Of a stretch of 64,000 bases of DNA, positions 44,792 to 55,502 are shown piece after piece (position 1 is the stretch's first letter; every line of letters begins with the position of its first letter). Under the pieces are notes generated by a model. It was not told the DNA's origin. It saw nothing but the letters and a program-made list of their open reading frames with translations, and did not search any database. A program made the position numbers and the translations under genes. Source of the DNA: Adenophora triphylla var. japonica. Taxonomy: Eukaryota; Streptophyta; Magnoliopsida; Asterales; Campanulaceae. The stretch lies in NCBI GenBank assembly GCA_022495995.1, contig JAFEMH010002566.1, forward strand, positions 124,001 to 188,000. Direction: 5' to 3'.

Positions 44792-46397
44792 TGATACAAT
44801 ATGGTAGGATATGGGCCATCCGAAGGCAATCTTCAGCAACATCAATCTTGGGCTGTTTCCTTTTCTTATTTCATTGTTTTCCTTATTTCATTGCTAGTAT
44901 TTTTGGACTATTATTTTACTGATATTCTGAGTTATTTTAATTAGGTTTATTTTGGTAGTGTTCTAGAATAATCTTAGGAGTAGTATAAATAAGAAGCTAG
45001 GGTCATTGTAATCGGAGACTTTGATATTTGATTTATGAAATATAGTTTTGCTGTGAGCAACTATTATTGAGGGTTTAAATCCCGTCTTGTTTTCTATTAT
45101 TCCGTTCAGTCATTCCTCTCATTATCATATAAAACCTTTCTTTCGTTATCATTTGGTATCAGTTTCCTGGTTGAATTGATGACTGAACGAAGGCGTGGTC
45201 ATGGTGTTCATGACCTATATGAAATCAAGAAGGACGAACTGCGAAGAAAGATTCAAGATCTCAAACTCCGTTTGTTGCGTTCCGAGATTCGAGAACTCCA
45301 AAGATACTTTGATCGGGTGGAGGGTCGACGAATCCAACGACAACTAGCGCAGTTGGGGAACTCGGATTCAGACGTATCGTCTGATGAAGAGGGTGTAGCG
45401 GTGACCAATCCCTCCGCTAGGGATCACGAACTTGGTGACAGGACGTGGACATATCCTTCTAGGGTTATCGGCGACATGAAGATCGAGATTCCGGAGTTCG
45501 AAGGTGAGTCACAGCCTGAAAAGTTTGTTGATTGGTCTATACCACCGGTGTTTGACAAGTGTAATTGCGAGATTTGTCATGTTGTGACAACTCACGTAAT
45601 GGACGACGCGGAACACCTAATACGGCCGCAACCTCAGGTGGACGGACGTCGGCCTGGGAGACCGGAAGGAAGTCACGGCCGAGCCCCCGAGCTTGAGGCG
45701 GGCGCCTCATTGGAGGCCAGGCGGGCGCCTCGTTAACGAAGGCAAGGTACCGATGTTTAGTACACACGTTGATTTGGTATGGCATTCTCGAAACCATGTT
45801 TTTTCCTCCGTATGAAGATCCGTTTGATGTATATCCCACGTTCTTCGGTTCGATACATCATCCAGAAGTTGCTTAGTGAGTTCTTTGTATCGTTCCAATG
45901 GTGTGATTGGATGGATGTCGGGTTGAAAGGAATGAAGTATACAATTCTTCGTCGTTTAAAAGATAAATTTCGAGCAACCTTTCCCATTACGACACTCAAA
46001 ATTCGTGGACGAATTTTTTCTAAGGAGGGGAGGATGATACAATATGGTATGATATGGGCCATCCGAAGGCAATCTTCAAAGAACATCAATCTTGGGTCAA
46101 GTTTCCTTTTCTTATTTCATTGTTTTCCTTATTTCATTGCTAGTATTTTTGGACTATTATTTTACTGATATTCTGAGTTATTTTAATTAGGTTTATTTTG
46201 GTAGTGTTCTAGAATAATCTTAGGAGTAGTATAAATAAGAAGCTAGGGTCATTGTAATCGGAGACTTTGATATTTGATTTATGAAATATAGTTTTGCTGT
46301 GAGCAACTATTATTGAGGGTTTAAATCCCGTCTTGTTTTCTATTATTCCGTTCAGTCATTCCTCTCATTATCATATAAAACCTTTCTTTCGTTATCA
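44792..46397 (+). mobile_element. Mini LTR retrotransposon nested in the gypsy element
   Basis: The 1.6-kb element has LTRs at 44792-45151 (360 bp) and 46035-46397 (363 bp), starting TGATACAATATGG and ending CGTTATCA. Its TSD is ACTTT (44787-44791 and 46398-46402). A tRNA-Met-like primer site (TTTGGTATCAG) follows the first LTR and a purine tract (AAGGAGGGGAGGA) precedes the second. LTRs have a TATAAATA (44984-44991) and differ by only about 6-8 positions. Between them are only the start of a gag and the tail of a pol, so it is a deletion derivative of a larger Ty3/gypsy element. Confidence 0.9.
45176..45736 (+). CDS. gag: Truncated gypsy gag ORF of the mini element
   Basis: The 186-codon ORF starts 25 bp after the LTR. 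Residues 15-60 are charged and helical (KKDELRRKIQDLKLRLL), then an acidic stretch, then DMKIEIPEFEGESQPEKFVD, the classical start of the gypsy gag core. The gag match stops right after VDW, where a large deletion joins unrelated sequence (CNCEICHVVTTHVM and a Gly/Arg/Glu-rich tail). The short product could hardly form particles alone. Downstream (about 45990-46035) a relic of the pol C-terminus is visible near the polypurine tract. Confidence 0.6.
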   Translation: MMTERRRGHGVHDLYEIKKDELRRKIQDLKLRLLRSEIRELQRYFDRVEGRRIQRQLAQLGNSDSDVSSDEEGVAVTNPSARDHELGDRTWTYPSRVIGDMKIEIPEFEGESQPEKFVDWSIPPVFDKCNCEICHVVTTHVMDDAEHLIRPQPQVDGRRPGRPEGSHGRAPELEAGASLEARRAPR

Positions 46398-46444
46398 ACT
46401 TTGTTTGTTCTTTAGATAACATGTAAATGTTATAAACCGTAGGT

Positions 46445-46625
46445 AACATGAAAATGTTACAACCAATAGTTCACAACTTGAATAAGTGTGAAAACGTGCG
46501 CCCAGGCGAAGGTGTCGAAACCTTAATTCGTTTGGTAACATGTTAATGTTACAACCAATAGTTCACAACTTGAATAAGTGTGAAAACGTGCGCCCAGGCG
46601 AAGGTGTCGAAACCTTAATTCGTTT
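46445..46625. repeat. Direct duplication of about 90 bp
   Basis: A block starting GGTAACATG, running through CACAACTTGAATAAGTGTGA and CGCCCAGGCGAAGGTGTCGA, and ending CTTAATTCGTTT occurs twice in succession (first near 46445-46535, second 46533-46625). It lies in the gypsy interior beside the mini element. Confidence 0.85.
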
Positions 46626-46634
46626 GAAGAAATA

Positions 46635-46968
46635 GAACAAGTATCAGCCGTCCTGGCGTGTCAACATGTTCTATCCCTCTCCAGCTAAAGTTTCAACATG
46701 TATCAGCCGTACTGGCGTGTCAACATGTTGAAATTCTTCTTCAGGTCCAAACATGTATCAGCCGTCCTGGCGTGTCAACATGTTTGACCTGCTCCAGCTT
46801 AGGTCTCAACATGTATCAGCCGTACTGGCGTGTCAACATGTTGAGCCTGCTCCAGCTTAGGTCTCAACATGTATCAGCCGTACTGGCGTGTCAACATGTT
46901 GAGCCTGCTCCAGCTTAGGTCTCAACATGTATCAGCCGTACTGGCGTGTCAACATGTTGAGCCTAAGC
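46635..46968. repeat. Tandem repeat of about 59 bp
   Basis: Six copies of a unit with ATGTATCAGCCGTACTGGCG, then TGTCAACATGTTGA and CCTGCTCCAGCTTAGGTCTC. Early copies are diverged; the last three are nearly identical. Each unit pairs CAACATGT with ACATGTTG across about 28 bp, so each can form a small hairpin. The ORF at 46658-46918 is just this repeat read through. Confidence 0.88.
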
Positions 46969-47251
46969 TGTTTGTTCAAGTTGTATACCTTGCAAAACAA
47001 ATTCATGTTAGGATTGGGTGTTAGCTTTACCCCTCCGATGCTTAAGTTAGCAAGGATTTTTAGCATAACATAAGAATTGACAAACATAAATAAATGACTT
47101 GACAAAATTTAAAACATACCTGTTTTTGGAGTTTGCTTTTATGAAAAAATGACAACTTACATGGAATACAACTTGAGGTACTGTTTTGCTAACGTTTTGA
47201 CATGTTGAAGATAGGTGGTCATCTTTTCTTATTTTGTCAGCCTCATTGTGG

Positions 47252-48120
47252 TTATTTTAGGACTATGAGCTTATCTTCTTCCAGTCTGATGAATTTAACA
47301 GCTCTCGTCCTGACATCTTCAAGTCTCTTGCATGGAGTCATGACCAATTCGTCATAATAAGGTGATCCCTTCTTCAAGCCCAATCTGAATGCCTCGGTGG
47401 CTGTGGACATGTTCAAGTTGGGGATAGTCACTGCCTCTTTGTTGAACCTGTTCAAATAGTCTTTCAAGCTTTCGTCAGGTCGTTGCACCACCCTGTAGAG
47501 GTCACTAGTTAGTTTCTCAAAAGCTCTATTACATGAAAATTGATTCATAAACATATTGACTAATTGAGAATAAGATGATATAGAGTTTAGAGATAGGTCG
47601 GTTAGCCATTTCAAAGTCTGGTCCGCATACAAGGTGGAACCAAAGCCCCTACAAAGACAAAGGCTTCTTTGAAGATTGAAGGAATGCTGATAATGTCCAT
47701 TAATTCTTGGTATAGCAACACATGCTCTACCGGATCTGTGCTCCCATCGTACTTCTTCATGTGGGGCACTGCAAATCTCTTCGGGATCTCCATGTTGGCT
47801 ATTGCTGGAACAAAGCGAGACTCATTATAACAAGTTGGAGAAGCTTGATGATAAGGCAAGGTAACTCCAGGCACATTCCTAATCATCTCTTTGATCTGCT
47901 GCAACTCTCTAGCAACTTGACTTTCTGCAAAAGTGTTAGCATAAAATTGAGAAGAAGAGTGATCAAATGCATTATAAAAACTCCCTGTTTGTCCTAAAGA
48001 CGGAGTGGCATAAGTGTAGCAAGAGGTTGGCGCAGGTTGGCTGAATGGGAAGGTGTGACCATGTTGGGCAGCTTGACTAGTTGTTACAGTTGTACTATCA
48101 GTCTGTACCGCACTCGCCAT
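47252..48120 (-). pseudogene. gag: Ty3/gypsy gag of the gag-only element
   Basis: Starts with the ATG at 48120 (MASAVQTDSTTVTTSQAAQH). A Gln/Ser/Tyr-rich N-terminus (residues 1-100) leads to PKRFAVPHMKKYDGSTDPVE, the usual entry of the retrotransposon gag domain. The frame breaks near 47615-47635 and resumes as YADQTLKWLTDL, SQLVNMFMNQF, DESLKDYLNRFNKEAV and TEAFRLGLKKGSPYYDELV. This is the capsid-like gag core. No zinc knuckle is visible before the end at 47252. A single frame break makes this copy defective. Confidence 0.82.
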
Positions 48121-48471
48121 GGGGATGTCTCCAAGATTGCCCCCAGTACCTGCACCAAAAAGAGTTCTAGGAAATAAAGGCGATAATGGAGTTACAACTT
48201 GAGGCTCAACTTGATTCCTTTTCGCAGATTCTCAATTGCATTGAAAATCATAGTATTGGTATCCTCGCCGAGCATCCATTCGCTTATTCAGCCCATTCAA
48301 CATGGTTGCCATATTGGTCACGAAACCAAGATTGATTTCACGCGGTCATTTCTCGAGGCGCATCTTGCCGCCCCCGTTGCCCCCGCTCTCACCGCGGAGG
48401 TTACTGAGGTTACCTGACCGAAAGTTGGATTGACCATTTTGATGTTCTAAACAAATCTAAAAAACCAAAGT

Positions 48472-48491
48472 TCCCACAGACGGCGCCAAAT
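48472..48491 (-). promoter_or_regulatory. Primer binding site of the gypsy element
   Basis: On the minus strand TTTGGCGCCGTCTGTGGGAA follows the 5' LTR directly. It has the TGGCGCCGT pattern common to many plant Ty3/gypsy elements and fixes the element's orientation. Confidence 0.8.
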
Positions 48492-49234
48492 TGTTTTGGT
48501 CAAATTTCGACAAGTGATTGTAAATAACCAAATATTTCAAGGAAAGAATTGGGTGAATTGGAATATAGATTTGTGTGTAATCAAAATGAAAATGACAAAG
48601 GATTTTGACGAGGAAAGCCCTTGAACAACTCGTTCGCCGGCATAAAACCTCGGGAGGTTTTGGAACCTACCTTGACCAAAGTTTTACTATGATCGGTGAG
48701 TTACAAGCTCGGAAGTATGGAGAGAGATTACAAGAGTGTGAGTGTGTGAAAATACATGTGTTTTTCATAATCTCCATACCCCTATTTATAATAAGGGTAA
48801 AATAAAAAGATAATAATCAAATCCCTAAAAACTAGGCATGATGGAGTTACTGAGGAGAAGATTTCGGGCATGACTGTTGATGGTGGTTGGTGAAGAGTCG
48901 TGGTTGAATTGGTCTTCTATGAGTGCACAATTATCTCCTAAAAAATAGGAACCGCAAAACTGCTCCCAAGTTGGTCCGGCTTCAAGATGTTGATGAAGAC
49001 GTTGAGCCAAGATGTCGGTCCAAGATGTGAACTCAACATGTAAAGTCAACTTGTAAAAAGTCAACTTGTAAAAAGTCAACTTGTGGACCAAGTTGTGGAC
49101 TAAGTTGTGGACCAAGTTGTGGAGATCAAGTTGTAGAGGTCAAGTTGTGGAGATCAGGATGCTGAGACGTCTTGACATGTTGACCTGCTTAAGATGCCAA
49201 CCATATACATATAGTGAAAAATCCGTCCCCAACA
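48492..49234 (-). repeat. 5' LTR of the gag-only gypsy element
   Basis: 743 bp, nearly collinear with 43782-44526, beginning TGTTGGGGACGG on the minus strand. Followed on the + side by the TSD GATAT. Confidence 0.85.
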
Positions 49235-49239
49235 GATAT

Positions 49240-50400
49240 TATCAAAAGTTATCAATGAAACTTAATCTAGATGAATTGAATATGATATAAAATCAAAGTT
49301 AGATTTATTATTAATTAAATTTATTTTGTTATTAAAATTTACATGTTGTAACTTCTAATTAAAGAAATATGAAACATAAGTTAAATAAGTTTGATATTAT
49401 CAAAATACTCATATTTTAACTTAATTAATATAACTTTAATAGCAAATAATTAATATGCAAACTCAATTACATTAAAATAGGTAAAAGAACACTATGTAAT
49501 AAATATAAGTGGTAATAAGTCCTAAATGAAGATGAAACTTGATATTATCAAAATACTCATATTATCAAGTGATTTTTAATGAAATCAAAAGATAGATTTA
49601 TCATAATTTTTATTATTTTACTCAAAAAGTCCACTAAATTGATGTAACTAAAATGACATATATGAAACATTAGGTGAAATAATATCAAAATTATAAAAAT
49701 TCTCTAACTTACATTTTATTAAAATAGCTTAGATATTAAGTGAACTTAATGTGATTTGAAATCAATAGCAAAATTTTTTTTCAGATAAATTCATTCTTTA
49801 ATTAACAATGCGTACTAAATATATTGATAAATAAAAGAACATTATGTAATAAATATAATTGCATTTAATAAGTTCTAAAAGAATATGGAATGTGGGATTA
49901 TCAAAAGTCTGATACTTTAATAATGTTGAGATTATAAAAAACCTCATCATCATAAATCAAAACAATTTAAACATAAAAATTTGTAATGAATATATGCGCA
50001 TTTAATAAGTCTCTAAAGAAGATAAAATACAGGGTAAGAAAAAAAATTGATATTATTAAAAGTGTCCTAATTTATATCATTAATGCTACTTAATTTAAAT
50101 GAATTGAATATGTTATGTGATACGAAATCAAAAGTTAGATTTATCATAATTATTGTTTTTTTTTAACCAAAAAGTTCAATTGTTATATGTTTACACAATA
50201 AGTCCAGAAGGGAAATGAAACATTAGGTGAAAAAATGTTTGATTTATCAAAAGTCTTTTAATTACAAATCAAATTAAATTAAAAATAAAAAACATGTAAT
50301 AAATATACTTGCATCTACTATGTCTTTAGAAGATGAAGAGGCAAAATCATCATCTATTAGAACAACTAAAAGATCACATAACATAAATTTTACAATACTT
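49240..50400. repeat. AT-rich degenerate repeat block, right part
   Basis: Continues the phrases of 42883-43781 (TTATCAAAAGT, TAATAAATATA, GAAACATTAGGTGAAA). No coding sequence. Confidence 0.65.
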
Positions 50401-50991
50401 TTTTTTTTTTCAAAGTCACACATAACATAAGTTTGGGAATACTTTTATTTACTTTTATTGTCTTAAAAACAATTACAATAAAAACCCAAATTCAGTTGAT
50501 TTCACTTTAATATTAACTTTTACAAAGAGATTAAAATATAACAAAACAACTATTTCAATCGAACAAAAAATTATATTTAGATATAAAACCCCATAAATTC
50601 AAGTTCTAGAGATAAGACATACAATATTCGTTGATTGTATCATAAACAATTCAATCAACAAAAGTTAGAGTAAATCAATCACTCATGTTGATATGTTTCT
50701 AAAATTAAAGACATGTGTTCAATCATGTTCAGTTGTATGTTCCTTTGTGTAGGGTAACTACACGTATTGGATTAAAAAATTTAGTGTTACTAAGAGGGAA
50801 ATGTCGTGTATAAGGAAATTTTCAAAATTTGTAACTTTTATTGTTAATGTCAACATAAATTAATGTTTAAAATTTTAATTTAAAAAATAATTTTCTAAAT
50901 TAGTCTTTATATAGTTATAGTAATTCTCTTGATTTAGTTTTTGCAATTTCTCAAAAAAATTTAGCCTTTTGTTTAACACACAAATTTTATA
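50401..50991. other. AT-rich intergenic DNA
   Basis: I see no gene, repeat boundary or conserved motif here. Confidence 0.5.
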
Positions 50992-51169
50992 CTTTCTCTG
51001 TTCCTGAAAGATTGTCTCATTTGTCATTTTAACTTGTTCCAAAAAGTATGTTCCATTTCTAAACTTAGGCATGAATGTTAGTGCAAATCTACTAAGGTAC
51101 AAGAAGGTGAAGCTCTTCCTTAATAATTGCAAAATGTATAACAAGACAATCTTTTAAAGACGGAGAGAG
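50992..51169. mobile_element. Short Stowaway-like MITE
   Basis: Flanked by TA (50990-50991 and 51170-51171). The left end CTTTCTCTGTTCCTGAAAGA mirrors the right end TCTTTTAAAGACGGAGAGAG, followed inside by GATTGTCT / AGACAATC. 178 bp, non-coding. Confidence 0.7.
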
Positions 51170-51446
51170 TACTAATTTATTCATGTGAGAGGAAACTTGT
51201 AAAAAGTGCGATTTAGGGGCCAAATTAGTACTCCCTATATTAAGTACCTACTCCTTTCCTTTAGAAATAATATTTTCACTTTTTTGTCCTATTTTGTTTC
51301 GTTGAATGAATTTTAAGCAATAATTTAATTTATTTTAGTTATTTTAATGTAAATTTAAATTGTTATTATTAATACACCATTGTTAATATTATAATGACAA
51401 GTTATAAATTTTTATTAAAAAAATTAGAATTATATATATATATATA

Positions 51447-51736
51447 CTCCCTCCGTCCCATTAGTATTAGCACAAACACTGTTTGCGCGGGAATTAAGGA
51501 ATATGATATTTTAATAAAATGTTGTGAGTGTAAAAGAATGAGTGGAGAGAGAATGAGTGGAGGGTGTAATAAATTATAATGGTGTTGTGAGTATTAAAAT
51601 AATGTAGGAGAGAGAATGAGTGGGGTTGGGTGAATATTTTATTAATATAAAGTTTCCTTTTGGGAAATGTGCGGATATTAATGACACCCAAAAAAAAGGA
51701 AAAAGTCACAAGCTAATATTAGCGGGACGGAGGGAG
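51447..51736. mobile_element. Stowaway-like MITE upstream of the host gene
   Basis: Starts CTCCCTCCGTCCCATTAGTA and ends with its near reverse complement (TAATATTAGCGGGACGGAGG then GAG), within (TA)n runs on both sides. 290 bp. It ends about 215 bp upstream of the TATA box of the zinc-finger gene and could affect its promoter. Small ORFs within are not genes. Confidence 0.88.
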
Positions 51737-51952
51737 TATATATATATATATATTAAAATATCATTCATAGTAACAATAAATTAAGTAAAAACATCATTAT
51801 TAAAGGAGTGCATTAAACTACTCATGCAACCCCACAAAGGCACAAACAGCATAAGTCAGGGATCAATTGTTTATTTTAATGTAGAGTCGGAAAGGGTTCC
51901 AACTCTACTATCCCCACCCGTTTTCATTTCTCAGTACTCCATACAACACACT

Positions 51953-51959
51953 TTTATAG
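51953..51959 (+). promoter_or_regulatory. Likely TATA box of the zinc-finger gene
   Basis: TTTATAG within CACTTTTATAGCTCAG, about 55 bp upstream of the ATG at 52009. This would place transcription start near 51985 and give a short leader. Inferred from position only. Confidence 0.45.
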
Positions 51960-52008
51960 CTCAGCAGACATTGCAGCCTAGTTACTAGTATACATCTTTC
52001 TCCCTCCA

Positions 52009-54101
52009 ATGGAAAAAACCAGAAACTTTAAGACCTTGACCAAACAAGACCACTACCCACCTCCTCCAAACCATCTTCAGAAACCTGCAGGTTCCTGGGC
52101 TGTAGTAAGAAGAACTCTTTTCACCTGCAATCACATCCAGCTCCAACTACAGCATCAAAAAACAACAGACGAGGTACTTCAACAGAATGTACAACAAAAG
52201 AAGCACAAGGTACCACCCATGAAGGAAAACAGCAAGAACAAGTCCAAGTCCAAGAAAGTCATGTGTTCAGGCTCACTATGTAACAACACTAAGGTCATGC
52301 ACAAGCCTGCAGAACCTTCTTCTCCTGAAGACAAGAAGAAGAAAAAGAAGAAACTCCAAATTAGGTACATATCAAAAGATAATGACCTCAAAGCCCCTGC
52401 TGTTTCTTCGAATTACTGTGTTTCCCCTTTTAAGGGAATGCCATTTATGAAATTATCTGGATGTTATGAGTGTAGAATGGTAGTTGATCCTGTTATTGGG
52501 TTCACTAAAGACACTTCTTTAAGACCTACCCTTTGTTCATGTAATGTTTGTGGTGAGATATTCATTAAAGCTGACTACTTGGAGCTTCATCAAGCTACTA
52601 GACATGCAGGTATGAACTTAATTTCTGTTCTTAATTTCATTAAAAAAATTATTCTCTGAGTTTATATAAAAAACCCCCCCCCCCATTTTCTTGATTTTAA
52701 CACCTTTACTTTAGTTAAACATATAGTATCTTGAATTTATTACTGTTACCCATGTCCTTCCCATGATTCTCTCTCATTTTCTTAATTCATTTACAAAGTG
52801 CTCAATTTGACCAACCCATTCAAAATGGCTCATGTCTGTCCCTATTTTCTAAAAACCAGTACCCATTTTCTTACCTCTACATTTCTATGAATGCCCGAAT
52901 TTCACTTTGAGAAACATTCTAAAAATATTTAATGTGTGTACAATTTTTTTATGACAAAAATGTATAAATATTTTTATTATTGACTTTTAAGCAGTTAGTT
53001 TTGCAAGTATAAAATGATTAAGGAAAATATTTGATAAAAAAAATACAAGGACTATTTTTTTTAAAAAAAAGACCTAAGTTTTAGATTTTTTTTTTTTTGA
53101 AAATTAACATTCATTAAAGGATAGAGGGTAGTATTACTCTAATTTGTTTGTTTAATCTAATTTCATTGCCCAACACACATCCAATTTTGTAATTACAATG
53201 AAAGAAAGTGTTCAATTTGACCAACCACTCTCTCCATTTTCAATATGGCTGTCCCTAATCTCAAAAACCCATTAATAATTTGTTTGTTTTATCTACTTTC
53301 ATTGCCACAAACAAAGAGTGGTCATCTAAAAGTTCTGTCATTTGGACAAAAATACTACTCTTACGCATAACCCATTTTCTTAGAACTAGTAATTTGTTTG
53401 TTTTTTTCTGCTTTCAACACCCCATGACACACACACACACACACAAATCGATATGTTTTATTCATTTTCTCTTCTAATTGACAGTATCTGAACTGGGTCC
53501 TGAAGACACAAGCAAGAAAATAGTTGAGATCATATTTCAATCAAGTTGGTTGAGGAAACAATCCCCAATTTGCAAAATAGATCGAATTCTCAAAATCCAC
53601 AATGCCCCCAAAACCTTAGCAAGATTTGAAGAATATAGAGACGCCATTAAAGCAAAAGCCACCAAGCTCCCCAAGAAGCACTCCCGTTGTATCGCCGACG
53701 GCAATGAACTCTTAAGGTTCCACTGCACAACCTTCATGTGCTCACTTGGTCTAAGCGGTTCTTCCAATCTCTGCAATTCAATCCCAAATTGCAGCGTTTG
53801 CAGCATAATTAAAGGTGGGTTTAGGACTGATTCCGGGGAAGCTGCCGGAAAGGGAATAGTTACGACAGCTAGTAGCGGTAAGGCACATGACAATGCCGGA
53901 GTAGTGCCGGGAAATGAGAAAAGGGCGATGCTGGTGTGCCGGGTCATCGCCGGCCGGGTGAAGAAGAACTTGGACGGAAGTTTGGAGGAGTGTGACTCTG
54001 TGGCCGGAGCTGCCGGCGTTTATTCTAATTTGGATGAGTTGTTTGTGTTTAATCCGAGGGCTATATTGCCTTGTTTTGTTGTTATTTATCAAGGTTTTTG
54101 A
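52009..54101 (+). CDS. C2H2 zinc-finger family protein, two exons, intact
   Basis: Exon 1 is 52009-52609 and exon 2 is 53485-54101. The 875-bp intron has a GTATGA donor and an ACAG acceptor, splitting a Val codon after 200 codons and 1 nt. The joined frame is 405 codons plus stop without interruption. The N-terminus is basic with Lys runs (KNKSKSKK, KKKKKKK), a likely nuclear signal. The C2H2 finger is CSCNVCGEIFIKADYLELHQ followed by ATRHA (residues about 179-200). Exon 2 encodes the long conserved tail of this family (SELGPEDTSKKIVEIIFQSS, RFEEYRDAIKAKA, CIADGNELLRFHCT, YSNLDELFVFNPRAILPC), related to Arabidopsis proteins such as At5g54630 and At4g27240. The tail was noted as resembling a PARP-like fold; no enzymatic role is known. 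This is the only convincing single-copy host gene in the window. Confidence 0.9.
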
Positions 54102-54785
54102 GTTTGGATCAATAAGGATTTGAATCATTTGACAACACTACCTAGGAAATTTTAATTTTCTACTCGGCATTTGTAAGTTTGGTTTTTGGTTATCGGCTAT
54201 CGGCAAATAGTAGAGAACTCAAAATTTTATTTGCCTTTGTATGGTAGCTCCAAATAATTGAGCCAATTTTATTTGTATTAGCATTAAGTTTCTACCAAAT
54301 TGGCTCTTTTGTTATTTTTTTCTTTTCTTTTTCCTTAGCAAAATGGTTGATATCTTGTAAAACGCTTTTTCCTATTGATTAGAAAAAAACGTGTTTTTGA
54401 ATCGTGCCTGAATCATGTATTGACATTTTTATAAATAACTATTTAAAGAAAAGAAAAAAACTCGCAATGTCATTTTTATAAATAATCGAAACTTCTTAAC
54501 ACACGCTGACACTCTGTAACATACGAACTGATCATCTTAATACTTTATTTATAAAAACTTCAAATGCCCATTTGAGAGCCTAAATGATGTATTTGGTGAA
54601 TTTTTTAAACCCTACATCAAGTGGCAAAGCCCATGTACATTGCAAGTATCAAAATTCGATTTGATTTGATATGTTGTGCATTTTGTGATTCACCATAAGT
54701 CAAAAGTTACGCTCATTGGCGCGTATGCGTTCAAACAACTCCATAAACTCAATTACATTTCTAGAAGTCTTTACTATTAATACCT
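54102..54785. other. 3' flank of the zinc-finger gene
   Basis: Includes the presumed 3' UTR (AATAAG at 54110 is a weak poly(A) signal candidate) and AT-rich spacer. No other gene seen. Confidence 0.5.
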
Positions 54786-55164
54786 AAAAACCTTTAAAAT
54801 TGATATATTATAATGTTTGTTGGTTATGAGATTGTTCAAATATGCTTGTTAATTTATATACAGAATAATTTGCTATTAATATCCAGACTTTAAGATTGAT
54901 ATACAGAATATTTGTTGGTCATTACCTGTTCAAATGTGCTTATTAATTTATATATAGAAGGCGTTAATATTGATATCCAAAACCCTTTAAGATTGATATA
55001 TAAAAGGCTTGTTGGTCATGACTTCATTCAAATGTGTTTGTTAATTGATATCTATAAGAATTTAATATTGTTATACAAAAACCTTTGAGGTTAATATGAA
55101 GAAGGTTTGTTGGATATAAACTTAGCAATTACCTTGTTCAAATGTGTTTGTTAATTAATATACA
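54786..55164. repeat. Diverged tandem repeat of about 100 bp
   Basis: About four copies of a unit containing CTTTAAGATTGATATA, GTTTGTTGGT(C/T)AT, GTTCAAATGTG(T/C)TTGTTAAT and TGATATACA. Copies are 75-85% alike by eye and drift in length. Confidence 0.7.
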
Positions 55165-55502
55165 GTTGTAGTGTATTTAAGCGCCTGTTGTAGTGTTTTT
55201 AAGCATCAGTTTTAGTGTTTTTGACTGCCAATTGAGTGGTTTTTTATTCCAGCACGCACAAAGTTTCACTTATTTAAAAAAATATCATCGTGCACATAGT
55301 TTCACTAATTTACAATACATTGCATTTAAAAACATGTTTTTTCTAATCAATAGAAAAAACACATTTTCCCCAGATTTTTACAAGCAAAAATATAATAGGA
55401 AGAAGAATAGTGTCAAGGTTTGAATGCGTAGGTAATATTGTATTCTTTTGTTATGTTTGGATTCATGTGTTCCTACAAGACTTTCTTAAGTTTTCTTTTA
55501 TC

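Larger units (their letters stand above)
43782..49234 (-). mobile_element. Gag-only Ty3/gypsy LTR derivative (TR-GAG-like)
   Basis: Two LTRs of 745 bp (43782-44526) and 743 bp (48492-49234) are flanked by a 5-bp TSD GATAT (43777-43781 and 49235-49239). Read on the minus strand each begins TGTTGGGGACGG and ends GACCAAAACA. The primer site (TTTGGCGCCGTCTGTGGGAA) follows the right LTR and a purine tract precedes the left one, so the element reads leftward. A gag gene is present (48120-47252) but I see no protease, RT or integrase. Its own internal part is filled by tandem repeats and a nested mini element. Known gag-only elements (TR-GAG) have this design and depend on other elements. Confidence 0.88.

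Noticed and set aside
46658..46918. 86-codon ORF with repeated cysteine-rich units
   Set aside because: It is only the 59-bp tandem repeat read in one frame (59 is not a multiple of 3, and units shift frame).
52009..54101. Captured or transposon origin of the zinc-finger gene
   Set aside because: The frame is intact across a normal intron, family motifs are complete, and no element ends enclose it.
53537..54128. Minus-strand ORFs at the 3' end of the zinc-finger gene
   Set aside because: The plus-strand exon has a strong family match; these are antisense shadows.
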